Below the pieces are notes generated by a model. The model searched no databases. It was given only the letters and a program-made list of their open reading frames with translations, and had not been told where the DNA came from. A stretch of DNA of 64,000 nucleotides from Micromonospora polyrhachis (GTDB lineage Bacteria; Actinomycetota; Actinomycetes; Mycobacteriales; Micromonosporaceae): NCBI RefSeq assembly GCF_014203835.1, contig NZ_JACHJW010000001.1, positions 620,001-684,000 on the forward strand, written 5' to 3'. The first letter of the stretch is position 1. The number at the start of each line of letters is the position of its first letter. Below, one piece after another: positions 1-8,804 of the stretch. The translations under genes and the position numbers were made by a program.

Positions 1-286
1 GTACGAGGCGGTCTGCCTGGTGACCTCGCTCGCGGCCGGAGCCGCCCTGCCCGAGCGGGACGAGGCACCACTGGACGAAACCGATCTGGTCGCTGCGCTG
101 ACCCTGATCCCACGGGTGCGGGCCGACCTCGACACGCTAGAAGCCGGACTGCTCGACCTGTCCCGCAGTCGCGGACTCACCTGGCAGAACATCGCCTTCG
201 GCCTCGGCCTAGGCACCGCCCAGGCGGCGCGGCAGCGCCACGAGCGCCTGACCGAGCGCACCCGGTCCGGCGCTACGGACAACTAG
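1..286 (+). CDS. Small helix-rich DNA-binding-type protein, 5' partial
   Basis: The reading frame is open from the first base of the window, so the start probably lies upstream; GTG at 20 is the first start codon inside (88 aa from there). The C-terminal half (SRSRGLTWQNIAFGLGLGT, then AQAARQRHERL) looks like a short helix-turn-helix seen in small actinomycete proteins that choose among sites by helix content, but I do not recognise a named family. A perfect hairpin follows 60 bp after the stop. Function unknown; likely a small DNA-binding protein. Confidence 0.5.
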   Translation, partial: YEAVCLVTSLAAGAALPERDEAPLDETDLVAALTLIPRVRADLDTLEAGLLDLSRSRGLTWQNIAFGLGLGTAQAARQRHERLTERTRSGATDN

Positions 287-345
287 CGGCCGACTGCTCC
301 TCACCGAGCACGCGGCGGGCGAGGCGAGGCGCTGACTAACGGAAT

Positions 346-375
346 GTGTGGCTATTCAGCAAGGAATAGCCACAC
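346..375. terminator. Bidirectional hairpin terminator
   Basis: Perfect 12-bp inverted repeat, GTGTGGCTATTC at 346-357 and GAATAGCCACAC at 364-375, with a 6-nt loop. It lies between two convergent genes (stops at 286 and 389), where a shared terminator is expected. Confidence 0.75.
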
Positions 376-388
376 AACCGGGACAGGT

Positions 389-1183
389 CTACTGCCAACG
401 GAAGAACCGGCTGGCTGCCGCGCCGGCGACCACGGTGACCCCAGCCAGCGCCACGACCTGCCCAGCGCTGGGCGTACCACCGGACCAGGATGCGCTGAGG
501 GCGTCCAGTGCGGCACCGAAGGGCAGGTGTCCGCCGATCTCAGCCAGCCATCCTGGCAGGTTCTGTCGTGGGCCGAAGCCGCCACCCAGCGCCATGACCG
601 CGAAGAACGACGTCAGCCCGATGGCGACGGCCGCGTTGACACTGGGCGCGAGCGCGGAGATCAGCAAGCCGATCGCGTACATCGCGGCGGCGGTGAGAGC
701 GAGCGCGCCGAGCGCACCGGCAGGGTTGCGCGGCGGCACGACACCGAACATGAGCCGGGCCACCACCAGGGCGAAGACGATGCCGACCAAGGCCTGAGCG
801 AGGCTGACCACCACCTGGGCGGCGAGGACCATCCACGGTCGGGCCGGCGTCACCGCGAGCCGCCGCAGCACCCCGTAGGTCCGGTACGCCGCCAGGAACG
901 ACGGCATGTTGACTATGCCCAGCATCGCCACGACCAGCACCAGGACCATTGGTACGACGTACGCGTCCAGCGCCGGCAGTCCACCGAACTGGGGCACCCC
1001 CTCGCGGTCCGACCCGAGGCCGTTCATCAACATGATCAGCACGGGCAGCCCGAACGGCACGACCAGTCCGGCGGTGTCCCGCCAGGTCAGCCGGGCCTCG
1101 GTGAGCACCATCTGTGCCCAGGCGTGCCGCCCGAGCCGACGCGGAACGGGCCGCGCCGAGACGGCAGCGGAGACCTCGCTCAT
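389..1183 (-). CDS. ABC-2 type exporter permease
   Basis: 264-aa integral membrane protein with about six hydrophobic segments (for example around residues 40-60, 75-95, 115-140, 160-185 and 235-255), the usual size and shape of ABC-2 permeases of the daunorubicin-resistance (DrrB-like) type. The ATG at 1183 overlaps the TGA of the ATPase gene (ATGA), so the pair is translationally coupled and forms one exporter. The substrate cannot be read from sequence. The divergent two-component system next door is a plausible regulator (inference). Confidence 0.85.
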   Translation of the reverse strand: MSEVSAAVSARPVPRRLGRHAWAQMVLTEARLTWRDTAGLVVPFGLPVLIMLMNGLGSDREGVPQFGGLPALDAYVVPMVLVLVVAMLGIVNMPSFLAAYRTYGVLRRLAVTPARPWMVLAAQVVVSLAQALVGIVFALVVARLMFGVVPPRNPAGALGALALTAAAMYAIGLLISALAPSVNAAVAIGLTSFFAVMALGGGFGPRQNLPGWLAEIGGHLPFGAALDALSASWSGGTPSAGQVVALAGVTVVAGAAASRFFRWQ

Positions 1184-2118
1184 CGCTTGTCCTCCGGAGT
1201 GGAGTCGTCAGCCGGGCTCAACGCCCGGCCGGTCAGGGCAAGGAAAGCATCGTCGAGTTGCGCCTGGCGCAGCCGGGTCTCGGTGACGACCACACCTACG
1301 TCGATCAACGCGGAGGTGACCGCGTACAGCAGGTTTCCGGTGCCGGAGACCATGACCTCGGCACCGTCGACGACCACTCCGGTCACCTCGGGCAGCGCGG
1401 CCAGTACGGCGTGGTCGAACGGCTGGGCCACCCGGAACGTGAGCTGCTGGTCGACCGAGGCGTGGGTGATCAGACCGGCCGGTGTGTCCAGGGCGACGAT
1501 CCGACCGCGATCGATGACCGCGATCCGGTCGCAGAGCCGTTCCGCCTCCTCCATCAGGTGCGTGACGAGCAGTACGGTAACCCCGGACTCGCGGATCTCC
1601 TCGATCAACTGCCAGGTGTCACGTCGTGCCCTCGGGTCCAGGCCGGTGGTGAGTTCGTCCAGGACCGCGATGAGGGGCTTACCGACCAGGGCCAGTGCGA
1701 TCGCCAGTCGCTGCTGTTGGCCCCCGGAAAGGTCACCGAACGCACTGCGCCGCTTGCCGTCGAGGCCCAGGTCGGCCAGCAGCCGGTCCGGGTCGGCACC
1801 CTCGCTGTAGAACGAGCGGTAGAGCTTCACCGCCTCCCCCACCCGAAGCTTCTCGGGCAGCATCCCCTGCTGCAACTGCACCCCCACGAGTTGCCGAAGG
1901 CGGTTGCGGTCCCGGCGCGGATCCAGCCCGAGAACGCTGATCCGGCCGGCATCCGGGGTACGAAGCCCGATCAGACACTCGATCGTGGTGGTCTTACCCG
2001 CGCCGTTGGGACCGAGGATGCCGAAGATCTCGCCCCGCTCGACGGTGAGGCTGACATTGTCGACAGCCACTGTCGATCCGTATCGCTTACGCAGCCCTTC
2101 GACCTCGATGACGGCCAC
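1180..2118 (-). CDS. ABC exporter ATP-binding protein (DrrA-like)
   Basis: 312-aa nucleotide-binding subunit. Walker A GPNGAGKT lies near residues 36-43, signature LSGGQQQR near 130, Walker B followed by LDELTTGLD, and the H-loop TH in LLVTHLMEEAE. The C-terminal extension of about 100 aa beyond the ATPase core is typical of DrrA-type exporters. First gene of a two-gene operon with the permease. The 165-bp gap to the divergent kinase gene must hold both promoters. Confidence 0.92.
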   Translation of the reverse strand: MAVIEVEGLRKRYGSTVAVDNVSLTVERGEIFGILGPNGAGKTTTIECLIGLRTPDAGRISVLGLDPRRDRNRLRQLVGVQLQQGMLPEKLRVGEAVKLYRSFYSEGADPDRLLADLGLDGKRRSAFGDLSGGQQQRLAIALALVGKPLIAVLDELTTGLDPRARRDTWQLIEEIRESGVTVLLVTHLMEEAERLCDRIAVIDRGRIVALDTPAGLITHASVDQQLTFRVAQPFDHAVLAALPEVTGVVVDGAEVMVSGTGNLLYAVTSALIDVGVVVTETRLRQAQLDDAFLALTGRALSPADDSTPEDKR

Positions 2119-2283
2119 GACCCACTCCCTGCCTCAGCTACCGCTGACGCGTTGTCACCGGCACAGTGGACGTTAGGGAGATCGGCTCCGCCTGTCGCGT
2201 GCCATCGGTCATCACCGGCAACCATGACTTCCGGCACGGGCCGGCCGTCCGGCACGGAACGTAGAGTCATCTCGGGGATCTTG

Positions 2284-3411
2284 ATGAGCGATCAGAGTCT
2301 GGAACGGTGGACGGGCGTCGGTGTCGTAGCCGCATGCCTGATGATCGGGCTGCCCATGCTGATCGACCAGATCTTCGGAGCGGGGGAAGCCATCGCCGGC
2401 ACGGCCTGGCTCTGGTGGTGCTGCTACCTCGGTTTCGTCACCGCATTCATCGGCGCCTGGTTCATTCCGCCGGGCGCAAGGTGGCTGACCAGCCAGCGGG
2501 TCCTGGTCGGGCAGGCCGTACTCGGAAACGCCACCGTCCTGCTCTCGGGGTCCGCCGGATGGACCCCCATCCTGCTGGTCTTCAACGCCGCCGCAGCCAC
2601 CTACCTCCTCTCCGGGCGGGGCATCGCGATCCTGATCGGCGTGCAGAGCACCGTCGTGGCGACGACCGGCTGGCTCAGCGGCAGCGAACTGGCCGAGATC
2701 CTCCTGCTCTTCATCATCTACACGGTGTTGCAGACCTGCGGTGCCTTGTCCGTCATGGGTCTGCGCCGGGAGACAGCCGCCCGCACGGAACTGGCCGCGG
2801 CGAACGTCCAGCTCCGCGCCGCCACCGCCCTGCTCGCCGAGTCGAGCCGGTCCGGGGAGCGGCTACGGATCGCCCGAGAGCTGCACGACCTCGTCGGCCA
2901 CCAGCTCACCGCCCTGGTACTGGAGTTGGAGGTCGCCACCCACCGCGAGGGCACCCAGGCCCGCGAGCACGTGGTTCGAGCCCGTGGCCTGGCCAAGGAC
3001 CTGCTGGCCGACGTCCGGGTCGCGGTCGGCGAACTGCGTAACCGGCCCCCGGAACTCCGCGCCGCGATCACCGCGATCACCGCCGACCTGCCCCGTCCCC
3101 AGGTGCACCTCCAGATCGACGAGACCGTCGAAGCAGACGAGGAACGTACCCGTACGCTGATCCGCTGCGTACAGGAGATCGTCACCAACACCATCCGGCA
3201 CGCCGACGCCACGAACCTCTGGATCGAGATCGCCCGTACCGACGAGGGGCGGATCGTCCTGCGTACCCGGGACGATGGGCGCGGCACGCCGGTGCTGCGG
3301 CTCGGGCACGGGTTGACCGGGCTGCGGGAACGGGTGCAGCAGCTGGGTGGCTCGGTCTCCTTCACTGCGCACAGTGGTTTCCACGTTATCGCCGAAATGC
3401 CGGCGCCATGA
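2284..3411 (+). CDS. Sensor histidine kinase (HisKA_3, NarL-type partner)
   Basis: 375 aa from ATG 2284. The frame is open much further upstream but there it is antisense to the ABC genes. Residues 1-160 hold about five to six membrane segments with no large extracellular domain, then a short coiled coil, the phospho-accepting H201 in ELHDLVGHQ, an N-box (EIVTNTIRHAD), the RDDGRG loop and GLTGLRERV of the HATPase. Such intramembrane sensors usually detect envelope stress or membrane-active compounds. The stop overlaps the start of the response regulator (ATGA). Confidence 0.9.
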   Translation: MSDQSLERWTGVGVVAACLMIGLPMLIDQIFGAGEAIAGTAWLWWCCYLGFVTAFIGAWFIPPGARWLTSQRVLVGQAVLGNATVLLSGSAGWTPILLVFNAAAATYLLSGRGIAILIGVQSTVVATTGWLSGSELAEILLLFIIYTVLQTCGALSVMGLRRETAARTELAAANVQLRAATALLAESSRSGERLRIARELHDLVGHQLTALVLELEVATHREGTQAREHVVRARGLAKDLLADVRVAVGELRNRPPELRAAITAITADLPRPQVHLQIDETVEADEERTRTLIRCVQEIVTNTIRHADATNLWIEIARTDEGRIVLRTRDDGRGTPVLRLGHGLTGLRERVQQLGGSVSFTAHSGFHVIAEMPAP

Positions 3412-4172
3412 CCATCGACAGCATGGACGAGAAGGTGGCCCTCATCGCCGGCAGCGGGGACGGAAACGCGGATCCGGTCACCAGCACCGCGATCCGGGTC
3501 TGCATCGTGGACGACCAGACCCTGGTCCGGCAGGGCATCCGGCACCTGTTGGAGCTGTCACCGGACGTGGTGGTGGTCGGTGAGGCGGCCGACGGCGACC
3601 AGGCTCTTGAGGTCATCCCCGGGGTACAGCCTGATGTCGTCCTGCTCGACCTACGAATGCCCCGACGGGACGGCATCGCCACCCTGACCGCCCTACGAGA
3701 GCGGCACATCGAAGTTCCGACCCTGGTTCTGACCACGTTCGACGACGACGAGCTGGTACTGCGCGCACTCCGGGCGGGAGCCCGTGGTTACCTGCTCAAA
3801 GACGTCACTCTCGAACAACTCGTCGGGGCGGTACGGACCCTGGCCGCCGGTGGCAGCCTGGTGCAGCCGGCGTTGACCGAGCGTCTGCTTCGGGCCGTAC
3901 CCGAGCTGCCCCAGCCGAACGTCATCGACGACCTACCACCACCGCAGTCGATCACCGCCCGCGAGCGGGAGATCCTGCGGCTACTCGCGGGCGGCTACAG
4001 CAATCGGGAAATCGCCGCCGCGCTGCACCTGGCCGAGGGCACCGTGAAGAACCACGTCTCCCACCTGCTGATGAAGCTCGGGGTACGGGACCGCACCCGT
4101 GCCGTACTCCGCGCGCTGCACCTGGGTCTGCTCGATCCATCGCGACGCGGGACGGACAGCCCCCCGCGCTGA
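3408..4172 (+). CDS. NarL/FixJ-family response regulator
   Basis: 254 aa. Receiver domain with acidic pair D35/D36, phospho-acceptor D81 (VLLDLRMP) and conserved K in GYLLKD; LuxR-type helix-turn-helix at about 186-245 (TAREREILRLLAGG, NREIA, VKNHV). The first 28 residues precede the receiver, so ATG 3423 is an alternative start. It overlaps the kinase stop by four bases and forms a standard two-component pair. The divergent ABC exporter is the likeliest target by position. Confidence 0.92.
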   Translation: MTIDSMDEKVALIAGSGDGNADPVTSTAIRVCIVDDQTLVRQGIRHLLELSPDVVVVGEAADGDQALEVIPGVQPDVVLLDLRMPRRDGIATLTALRERHIEVPTLVLTTFDDDELVLRALRAGARGYLLKDVTLEQLVGAVRTLAAGGSLVQPALTERLLRAVPELPQPNVIDDLPPPQSITAREREILRLLAGGYSNREIAAALHLAEGTVKNHVSHLLMKLGVRDRTRAVLRALHLGLLDPSRRGTDSPPR

Positions 4173-4178
4173 GGTGTC

Positions 4179-4227
4179 AGGAAGGGCCCCTTCCTATGCA
4201 GGAAGCGATAAGAAGGGGCCTTTCCTT
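4179..4227. terminator. Long bidirectional hairpin, GGGCCCC-repeat type
   Basis: Arm 1 (4179-4193) and arm 2 (4213-4227) pair over about 15 bp with one G-T position, and arm 1 extended to 4195 is itself a palindrome, AGGAAGGGCCCCTTCCT. It sits between convergent genes (stops at 4172 and 4228). A closely similar element occurs at 22316-22364, so this is a dispersed repeat used as a terminator. Confidence 0.8.
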
Positions 4228-6426
4228 TCACTTCAGGCGGGCACCTTCGATGTCCAGGTCGGGCAGGAGCCGGTCCAGCCAGCGGGGCAGCCACCAGGAC
4301 GACCTGCCGAGCAGGGCGAGTACAGCCGGCACCAGGGTCATCCGGACGACGAACGCGTCCAGCAGCACGCCGGTGGCGAGGCCGAAGGCGATCGCCTTGA
4401 CGATGACGTCCTCGACGGTGACGAAGCTGGCGAAGACCGAGAACATGATCAGCGCGGCGGCGACGACCACCCGGGAGGCGTGCTGTGCCCCGACGACCAC
4501 TGATTCGCGAGGGCGGCCGGTATGCACGTACTCCTCCCGCATCCGGGAGACCAGGAAGACCTCGTAGTCCATGGCCAGGCCGAAGAGCACCGCCATCAGG
4601 ATGATCGGCATGAAGCTGATCACCGGCCCGGTGGTCGAGACGCCGAACAGGTCCTTGAGCCAGCCCCACTGGAAGACCGCGACGACGGCCCCGAACGATG
4701 CGGCCACCGACAGCAGGAACCCGATCGCGGCCTTGATCGGCACCAGGATCGACCGGAAGACCAGCAGAAGCAGTAGCAGCGCGAGCCCGACGACGATCAG
4801 CGCGAACGGCAGCAGCGCCCCGGCCAGCCGGTCGGAGACGTCGATCGCCACGGCGGTGTGCCCGGTGACCGCGAGCTGGCTACCGGTCTGCCGCCCCAAC
4901 TCGTCGGCCCGGTCCCGGAGGTCGGTGACGAGCGCACTGGTCTGCTCGTCCTCGGGTCCGGTTTCCGGCACCACCTGGACGACCGCTGCGGTGCCGCCGG
5001 GCAGCGGCTTCGGTACGGCGTACGCGACGTTGTCGAGGCCGCCGGTGAACTGGCCCGGGGTGGCGGTCGGGGTGCCGCCGATGGCGACGGCCAACTGCTC
5101 GGCGCTCTGTTCGACGGTGGCCGGTTCCAGGTTGGTGGCCAGGACCAGCAGCGGGCCGTTGAATCCGGGGCCGAAGTGTTCGCTGACCAGGTTGTACGCC
5201 TGGCGCTGGGTGGTCTCCGGTGCGGCGGTGCCGTTGTCGGGCAGGGCCAGGCGCAGTTGCAGCGCCGGTACGGCCAGGGCCAGCAGCCCCAGCACGGTCA
5301 CCGCGATGGTGATCAGCGGACGCCGGGTGACGAACGCCGTCCAGCGGGCACCACCGGTGCGGGTCGAGGCGTCGGTGTGTTCGGCCATCGCCTGTTCCCG
5401 CCGGTAGGCCCGGGAGCCGGGCTTGGGGGCCAGCCGGGCACCGGCGAAGCCCATCAGGGCCGGCAGCAGGGTCAACGCGACCAGCACCGCCACCAGCACG
5501 GTGCCGGCGGCACCTATCCCCATCACCGTCAGGAACGGGATCTGCACCACCGAGAGTCCGACCAGCGCGATGATCACCGTCAGGCCGGCGAAGACGACGG
5601 CGGAACCGGCGGTGCCGGCGGCCCGCCCGGCCGACTCCTCGGGGCTGGTGCCACTGACAAGTTGGGAGCGGTACCGGGACAGGATGAACAGCGCGTAGTC
5701 GATGCCGACGGCCAGGCCGATCATCAGCGCCAGGGTGGGTGCGGTGGAGGAGAGCGTGATGGTGCCGGAGAAGGCGAGCAGGCCACCGAGTCCGACGCCG
5801 ATGCCGACGATCGCGGTCAGCAGGTTCATCCCGGCAGCGAGCAGCGACCCGAAGGTGATCATCAGTACGACCACCGCGACGGCGACTCCGATGAACTCGG
5901 TGGGGCCGATCCGTACCCCGGTGGTGGTGAACGCGTCACCGCCCACCTGCACGTCGAGCCCGGCGGCCCGGGCTGGCGCGACGGTGTCCTCGAGCGCGTC
6001 GAGGGTGCCCTCCGCCAGGTCGGCGGTGGGTACGTCGTACTGCACGGCGGCGAGCGCGGCCCGACCGTCCGGGCTGACGACCTTCGCGTCGAACGGGTCG
6101 ACGACGAGCCCGACCTGGGGTGCCTGCTCGGCCCCGATCAGCGTCTGCTTGATCGCCGAGACGTACCGGGGGTCGGTGATCGTCGCCCCGTCCGGTGCGA
6201 CGAAGACGAGTTGCGCGTTCGCGCCAGCGGCAGCCGGGGAGATCTCCCGGAGTTGGTCGAGTGCCTGCTGGGACTCGGAGCCCGGGATGGTGAACTGGTC
6301 GTCGAACTCCCCACCGAAGGTGACGAAGAGTCCGATCACGGCGGCCAGGATCAACGTCCAGGCACCGACCACGACGCCGCGCCGGCGGAAACAGGCGCGA
6401 GCGAGTCGGTAGAGCAGGGAAGCCAT
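4228..6426 (-). CDS. MMPL/RND-family membrane transporter
   Basis: 732 aa from ATG 6426; a TTG three bases upstream is less likely. The layout is that of actinobacterial MMPL proteins: one N-terminal membrane helix, an extracytoplasmic domain (about 45-190), five to six helices, a second domain (about 395-530), and another six helices. Helix 4 motif GLAVGIDYALFILSRYR and its counterpart GLAMDYEVFLVSRMREEY carry the acidic/tyrosine proton-relay residues of this family. The family exports lipids, siderophores or drugs. The start ATG shares its A with the regulator's TGA (TGATG), so the two are co-translated. Confidence 0.9.
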   Translation of the reverse strand: MASLLYRLARACFRRRGVVVGAWTLILAAVIGLFVTFGGEFDDQFTIPGSESQQALDQLREISPAAAGANAQLVFVAPDGATITDPRYVSAIKQTLIGAEQAPQVGLVVDPFDAKVVSPDGRAALAAVQYDVPTADLAEGTLDALEDTVAPARAAGLDVQVGGDAFTTTGVRIGPTEFIGVAVAVVVLMITFGSLLAAGMNLLTAIVGIGVGLGGLLAFSGTITLSSTAPTLALMIGLAVGIDYALFILSRYRSQLVSGTSPEESAGRAAGTAGSAVVFAGLTVIIALVGLSVVQIPFLTVMGIGAAGTVLVAVLVALTLLPALMGFAGARLAPKPGSRAYRREQAMAEHTDASTRTGGARWTAFVTRRPLITIAVTVLGLLALAVPALQLRLALPDNGTAAPETTQRQAYNLVSEHFGPGFNGPLLVLATNLEPATVEQSAEQLAVAIGGTPTATPGQFTGGLDNVAYAVPKPLPGGTAAVVQVVPETGPEDEQTSALVTDLRDRADELGRQTGSQLAVTGHTAVAIDVSDRLAGALLPFALIVVGLALLLLLLVFRSILVPIKAAIGFLLSVAASFGAVVAVFQWGWLKDLFGVSTTGPVISFMPIILMAVLFGLAMDYEVFLVSRMREEYVHTGRPRESVVVGAQHASRVVVAAALIMFSVFASFVTVEDVIVKAIAFGLATGVLLDAFVVRMTLVPAVLALLGRSSWWLPRWLDRLLPDLDIEGARLK

Positions 6427-7145
6427 CAAGAAAGCCCTTCGGCGTTCGGTGGTGCGGGTGGTGCCAGTGGTGCTGGCGGCGCGGATGGTGCCAGTGGCGC
6501 TGGCGGTGCCGGTGGTGCCGAGGTGACGGCCCGGAGCATGAGCAGTAGTGCGGGACGGTGCAGGCCGGCCACCTCACCGTTGCCCTCGGTGGAGATCTCC
6601 TGCAACGCGAGGCCGTCCATCATCCCGATCACGATGCGGGCGAGCTGGGCTGCCGGGATGGTCAGGGTTACCCCGGTCCGCCGCACTACGTTCTCGATCA
6701 GGCTGGTGAGGCGGTCGAGTACCCGACGCATATGGCGACGTAACGCGGCGACGGCCTCCGGATGCCGGCTCGCGTACAGGGCGTACTCCAGGTAGACGAT
6801 CGCCCAGGCCCGGTCCTGCCGGTAGGTGGCGAGGCCGCGTTCGACGGCTGCCGCAACCGGATCGTCCTCCTCCTCCACCCCGGTGAGTTGTTCCTCCAAC
6901 TGCGCCATCCGGGCGGTCATCTCCCGCTCGAAGAGCGCGGCGAGGAGTTCGTCCTTGGTGCGGAAGCTGGAGTAGAAGGCTCCGCGGGTGAACCCGCCCC
7001 GGCTACAGATGTCCTCCACCCGGGCCGCTTGGAAGCCCAGCTCGGCGAAGGTGCTCAGGGCGGCGTCCAGCAGGCGTTCGACCGTCACCTCGCGGCGACG
7101 TTTGTACGGCTCGGGGCCGTCGATCGGGGACATGTCTCGACTCAC
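6426..7145 (-). CDS. TetR-family repressor of the MMPL operon
   Basis: 239 aa from GTG 7145 (ATG 7133 is equally possible). N-terminal TetR helix-turn-helix at about 18-65 (RLLDAALSTFAELGF, FTRGAFYSSFRTKDEL). The C-terminal domain is of ordinary length, but the last 30 residues are a run of APPAPLAP-like repeats encoded by a tandem DNA repeat at about 6440-6520, which is unusual for this family and may be unstable. It overlaps the MMPL gene and a 35-bp palindrome lies at its start, so autoregulation of the operon is likely. Confidence 0.88.
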   Translation of the reverse strand: MSRDMSPIDGPEPYKRRREVTVERLLDAALSTFAELGFQAARVEDICSRGGFTRGAFYSSFRTKDELLAALFEREMTARMAQLEEQLTGVEEEDDPVAAAVERGLATYRQDRAWAIVYLEYALYASRHPEAVAALRRHMRRVLDRLTSLIENVVRRTGVTLTIPAAQLARIVIGMMDGLALQEISTEGNGEVAGLHRPALLLMLRAVTSAPPAPPAPLAPSAPPAPLAPPAPPNAEGLS

Positions 7146-7179
7146 GATGCACGAGTGTACTCAGTGCATTCGTGTATCG
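7145..7179. promoter_or_regulatory. Palindromic operator for the TetR/MMPL operon
   Basis: 35-bp imperfect palindrome centred on 7162; half-sites CACGAGTGTACT (from 7150) and AGTGCATTCGTG (ending 7174) are near-perfect reverse complements, and the symmetry continues through CGAT/ATCG at the outer ends. It touches the GTG start and lies 12 bp upstream of ATG 7133, the expected place for a TetR operator that blocks its own promoter. Confidence 0.7.
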
Positions 7180-7309
7180 AACCGGTTTCCCAATGAGCGC
7201 CCGGTCACAGGAGCAGGCTCGCGATGGCGCGGGCGTCGGGGTGGGTTCCTTGGCTTACCCTGTCCCCGCCGCCGGACTGCGCAGGCCGGCGGCGGGCAAT
7301 CGACAAGAC

Positions 7310-8197
7310 TCAACCTGCGGTCGACCCGCTTCGCAGGACGAACTCCCAGTCGACCGTCCTGGCCCAATCGGCATAGCTGTGCCAGGCCACCCCCGGGTAC
7401 CTGGCATGCAGCCCCTCGACATCGACAAAGTCGGTGTTCTCCTCGAACCGCTGGAACATGTCCGCGATCTCGTCACCGGCCCACTGGCGGACCTGGTCCA
7501 ACGGCAACTGCCGATACGGAATCTCCCGGCCGAGCACCTCACCGAGGATGCGGGCCGCCTGTTCGCCGGTCACCCGGTCGGAAACGACGTCGATCCGCTC
7601 ACCGACGAACTGTTCCGGGTTCTCGATGGCGTGCACGGCAAGGCCGGCGATGTCCCGGACGGTCACCTGGTCCAACGGCTTACCGGCCGAGAGCGGGTTT
7701 GCCAGGACACCGTCAGCGAGTCGACTGAACCCTACGTTGAGGACGTTCTCCATGAAGTACACCGGCCCCAGGACGGTTGCCCGTACCTCCTGATCCCGGA
7801 GGTACGCCTCCACGAGTTGCTTGCTGTCGGCGTGGTCTATGTCGGTTGCTACCAACCGGTCGCCGCCACGTACCGAGGAATAGACGAGGTGTATGCCGTT
7901 CTGCGCTGCGACATCGACCAGGAGGCGACCCTGGGCAACCTCCTCGTCCTTGCCACCCGATCCGAATGGCACCGACAGGCCGAATACCGCGTCGACGTCC
8001 TTGGCGGCGCCAGCGAGCGCTTCCGGATCGGCCAAGTCACCCACGACGAGCCGTACACCGGCATCGGACAGCGCCCGGGCGGGTGCCGACTCGGACGACC
8101 GCACGTAGGCGATGACGTCGTGGCCGCGGTCGAGCAGCAGGTCGGCAACGGCACCTCCTTGCTTCCCCGTCACACCAATGACAAGAACGGTGGTCAT
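7310..8197 (-). CDS. NmrA-like NAD(P)-binding reductase, SoxR-linked
   Basis: 295 aa from ATG 8197, preceded by AAGGAG at good spacing; the in-frame start further upstream has no such site. N-terminal Rossmann motif GVTGKQGG, then the atypical short-chain dehydrogenase fold of the NmrA/QorB group (YSSVRGGD, ATVLGPVYFMEN); no YxxxK catalytic pair is evident. The family includes quinone and azo reductases and redox sensors. It is divergent from a SoxR-type regulator and has a MerR-type promoter, so induction by redox-cycling compounds is likely. Confidence 0.85.
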   Translation of the reverse strand: MTTVLVIGVTGKQGGAVADLLLDRGHDVIAYVRSSESAPARALSDAGVRLVVGDLADPEALAGAAKDVDAVFGLSVPFGSGGKDEEVAQGRLLVDVAAQNGIHLVYSSVRGGDRLVATDIDHADSKQLVEAYLRDQEVRATVLGPVYFMENVLNVGFSRLADGVLANPLSAGKPLDQVTVRDIAGLAVHAIENPEQFVGERIDVVSDRVTGEQAARILGEVLGREIPYRQLPLDQVRQWAGDEIADMFQRFEENTDFVDVEGLHARYPGVAWHSYADWARTVDWEFVLRSGSTAG

Positions 8198-8233
8198 AGC
8201 TGACTCCTTGATCACGCTCTGCGGACGGCATCG

Positions 8234-8264
8234 AGTCTGTGGGCTCAACCTTGGTTAAGGTCAA
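8234..8264 (-). promoter_or_regulatory. MerR/SoxR-type promoter with 19-bp spacer
   Basis: On the minus strand TTGACC (8264-8259) and CAGACT (8239-8234) are 19 bp apart, the over-long spacing that MerR-family activators correct by twisting DNA. The dyad ACCTTGGTTAAGGT (8248-8261) lies in the spacer, where SoxR binds. The promoter drives the NmrA-like gene. Confidence 0.7.
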
Positions 8265-8282
8265 GTGCTAGGTTGTCGACTC

Positions 8283-8795
8283 ATGCCAAGACCCCGTACC
8301 GCGTTCCACGAACTCACCGTCGGGCAGGTCGCCGATCGCAGCGGCGTCGCGATATCCGCGCTGCACTACTACGAGCGCCAGAACCTCATCCGCAGCACCC
8401 GGACGGCGAGCAACCAACGCCGCTACAGCCGTGACACCCTGCGCCGAGTTGCCTTCATCAGGGCATCCCAACACGTCGGTATCTCGCTCGCGACAATCAA
8501 GGAAGCCCTGGACCAACTGCCCAGCGAACGCACCCCGACCCCGCACGACTGGGCTCGCCTGTCGGCAGCATGGCGAACCGACCTCGACGCCCGCATCGCG
8601 CAGCTACAGGCACTCCGGGACGACCTCACCGAGTGCATCGGATGCGGCTGCCTGTCACTGCGGGTCTGCCACCTGACCAACCCGCGCGACGTCCTGCGTC
8701 ACGAAGGCCCAGGCGCGCGACGCCTGCCACCCGATCCACCGTCCCATGCCTCCGGACCGGTCCAGAACGGCCGGCAGGACGATCACACGTCCTGA
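8283..8795 (+). CDS. soxR: SoxR-type [2Fe-2S] redox regulator (MerR family)
   Basis: 170 aa from ATG 8283; the upstream GTG at 8265 would place coding sequence in the operator. MerR winged helix at about 10-80 (VGQVADRSGVAISALHYYER), dimerisation helix, then C118-x2-C121-x-C123-x5-C129 within CIGCGCLSLRVC, the cluster-binding signature of SoxR. Actinomycete SoxR is known to respond to redox-active metabolites rather than to superoxide alone. The divergent reductase is the evident target. Confidence 0.92.
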   Translation: MPRPRTAFHELTVGQVADRSGVAISALHYYERQNLIRSTRTASNQRRYSRDTLRRVAFIRASQHVGISLATIKEALDQLPSERTPTPHDWARLSAAWRTDLDARIAQLQALRDDLTECIGCGCLSLRVCHLTNPRDVLRHEGPGARRLPPDPPSHASGPVQNGRQDDHTS

Positions 8796-8804
8796 CGCAC
8801 GGGA

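Noticed and set aside
2284-2284. Longer kinase start far upstream (open frame back to 1114)
   Set aside because: That stretch is antisense to the ABC ATPase, whose motifs are certain; ATG 2284 gives a normal kinase.
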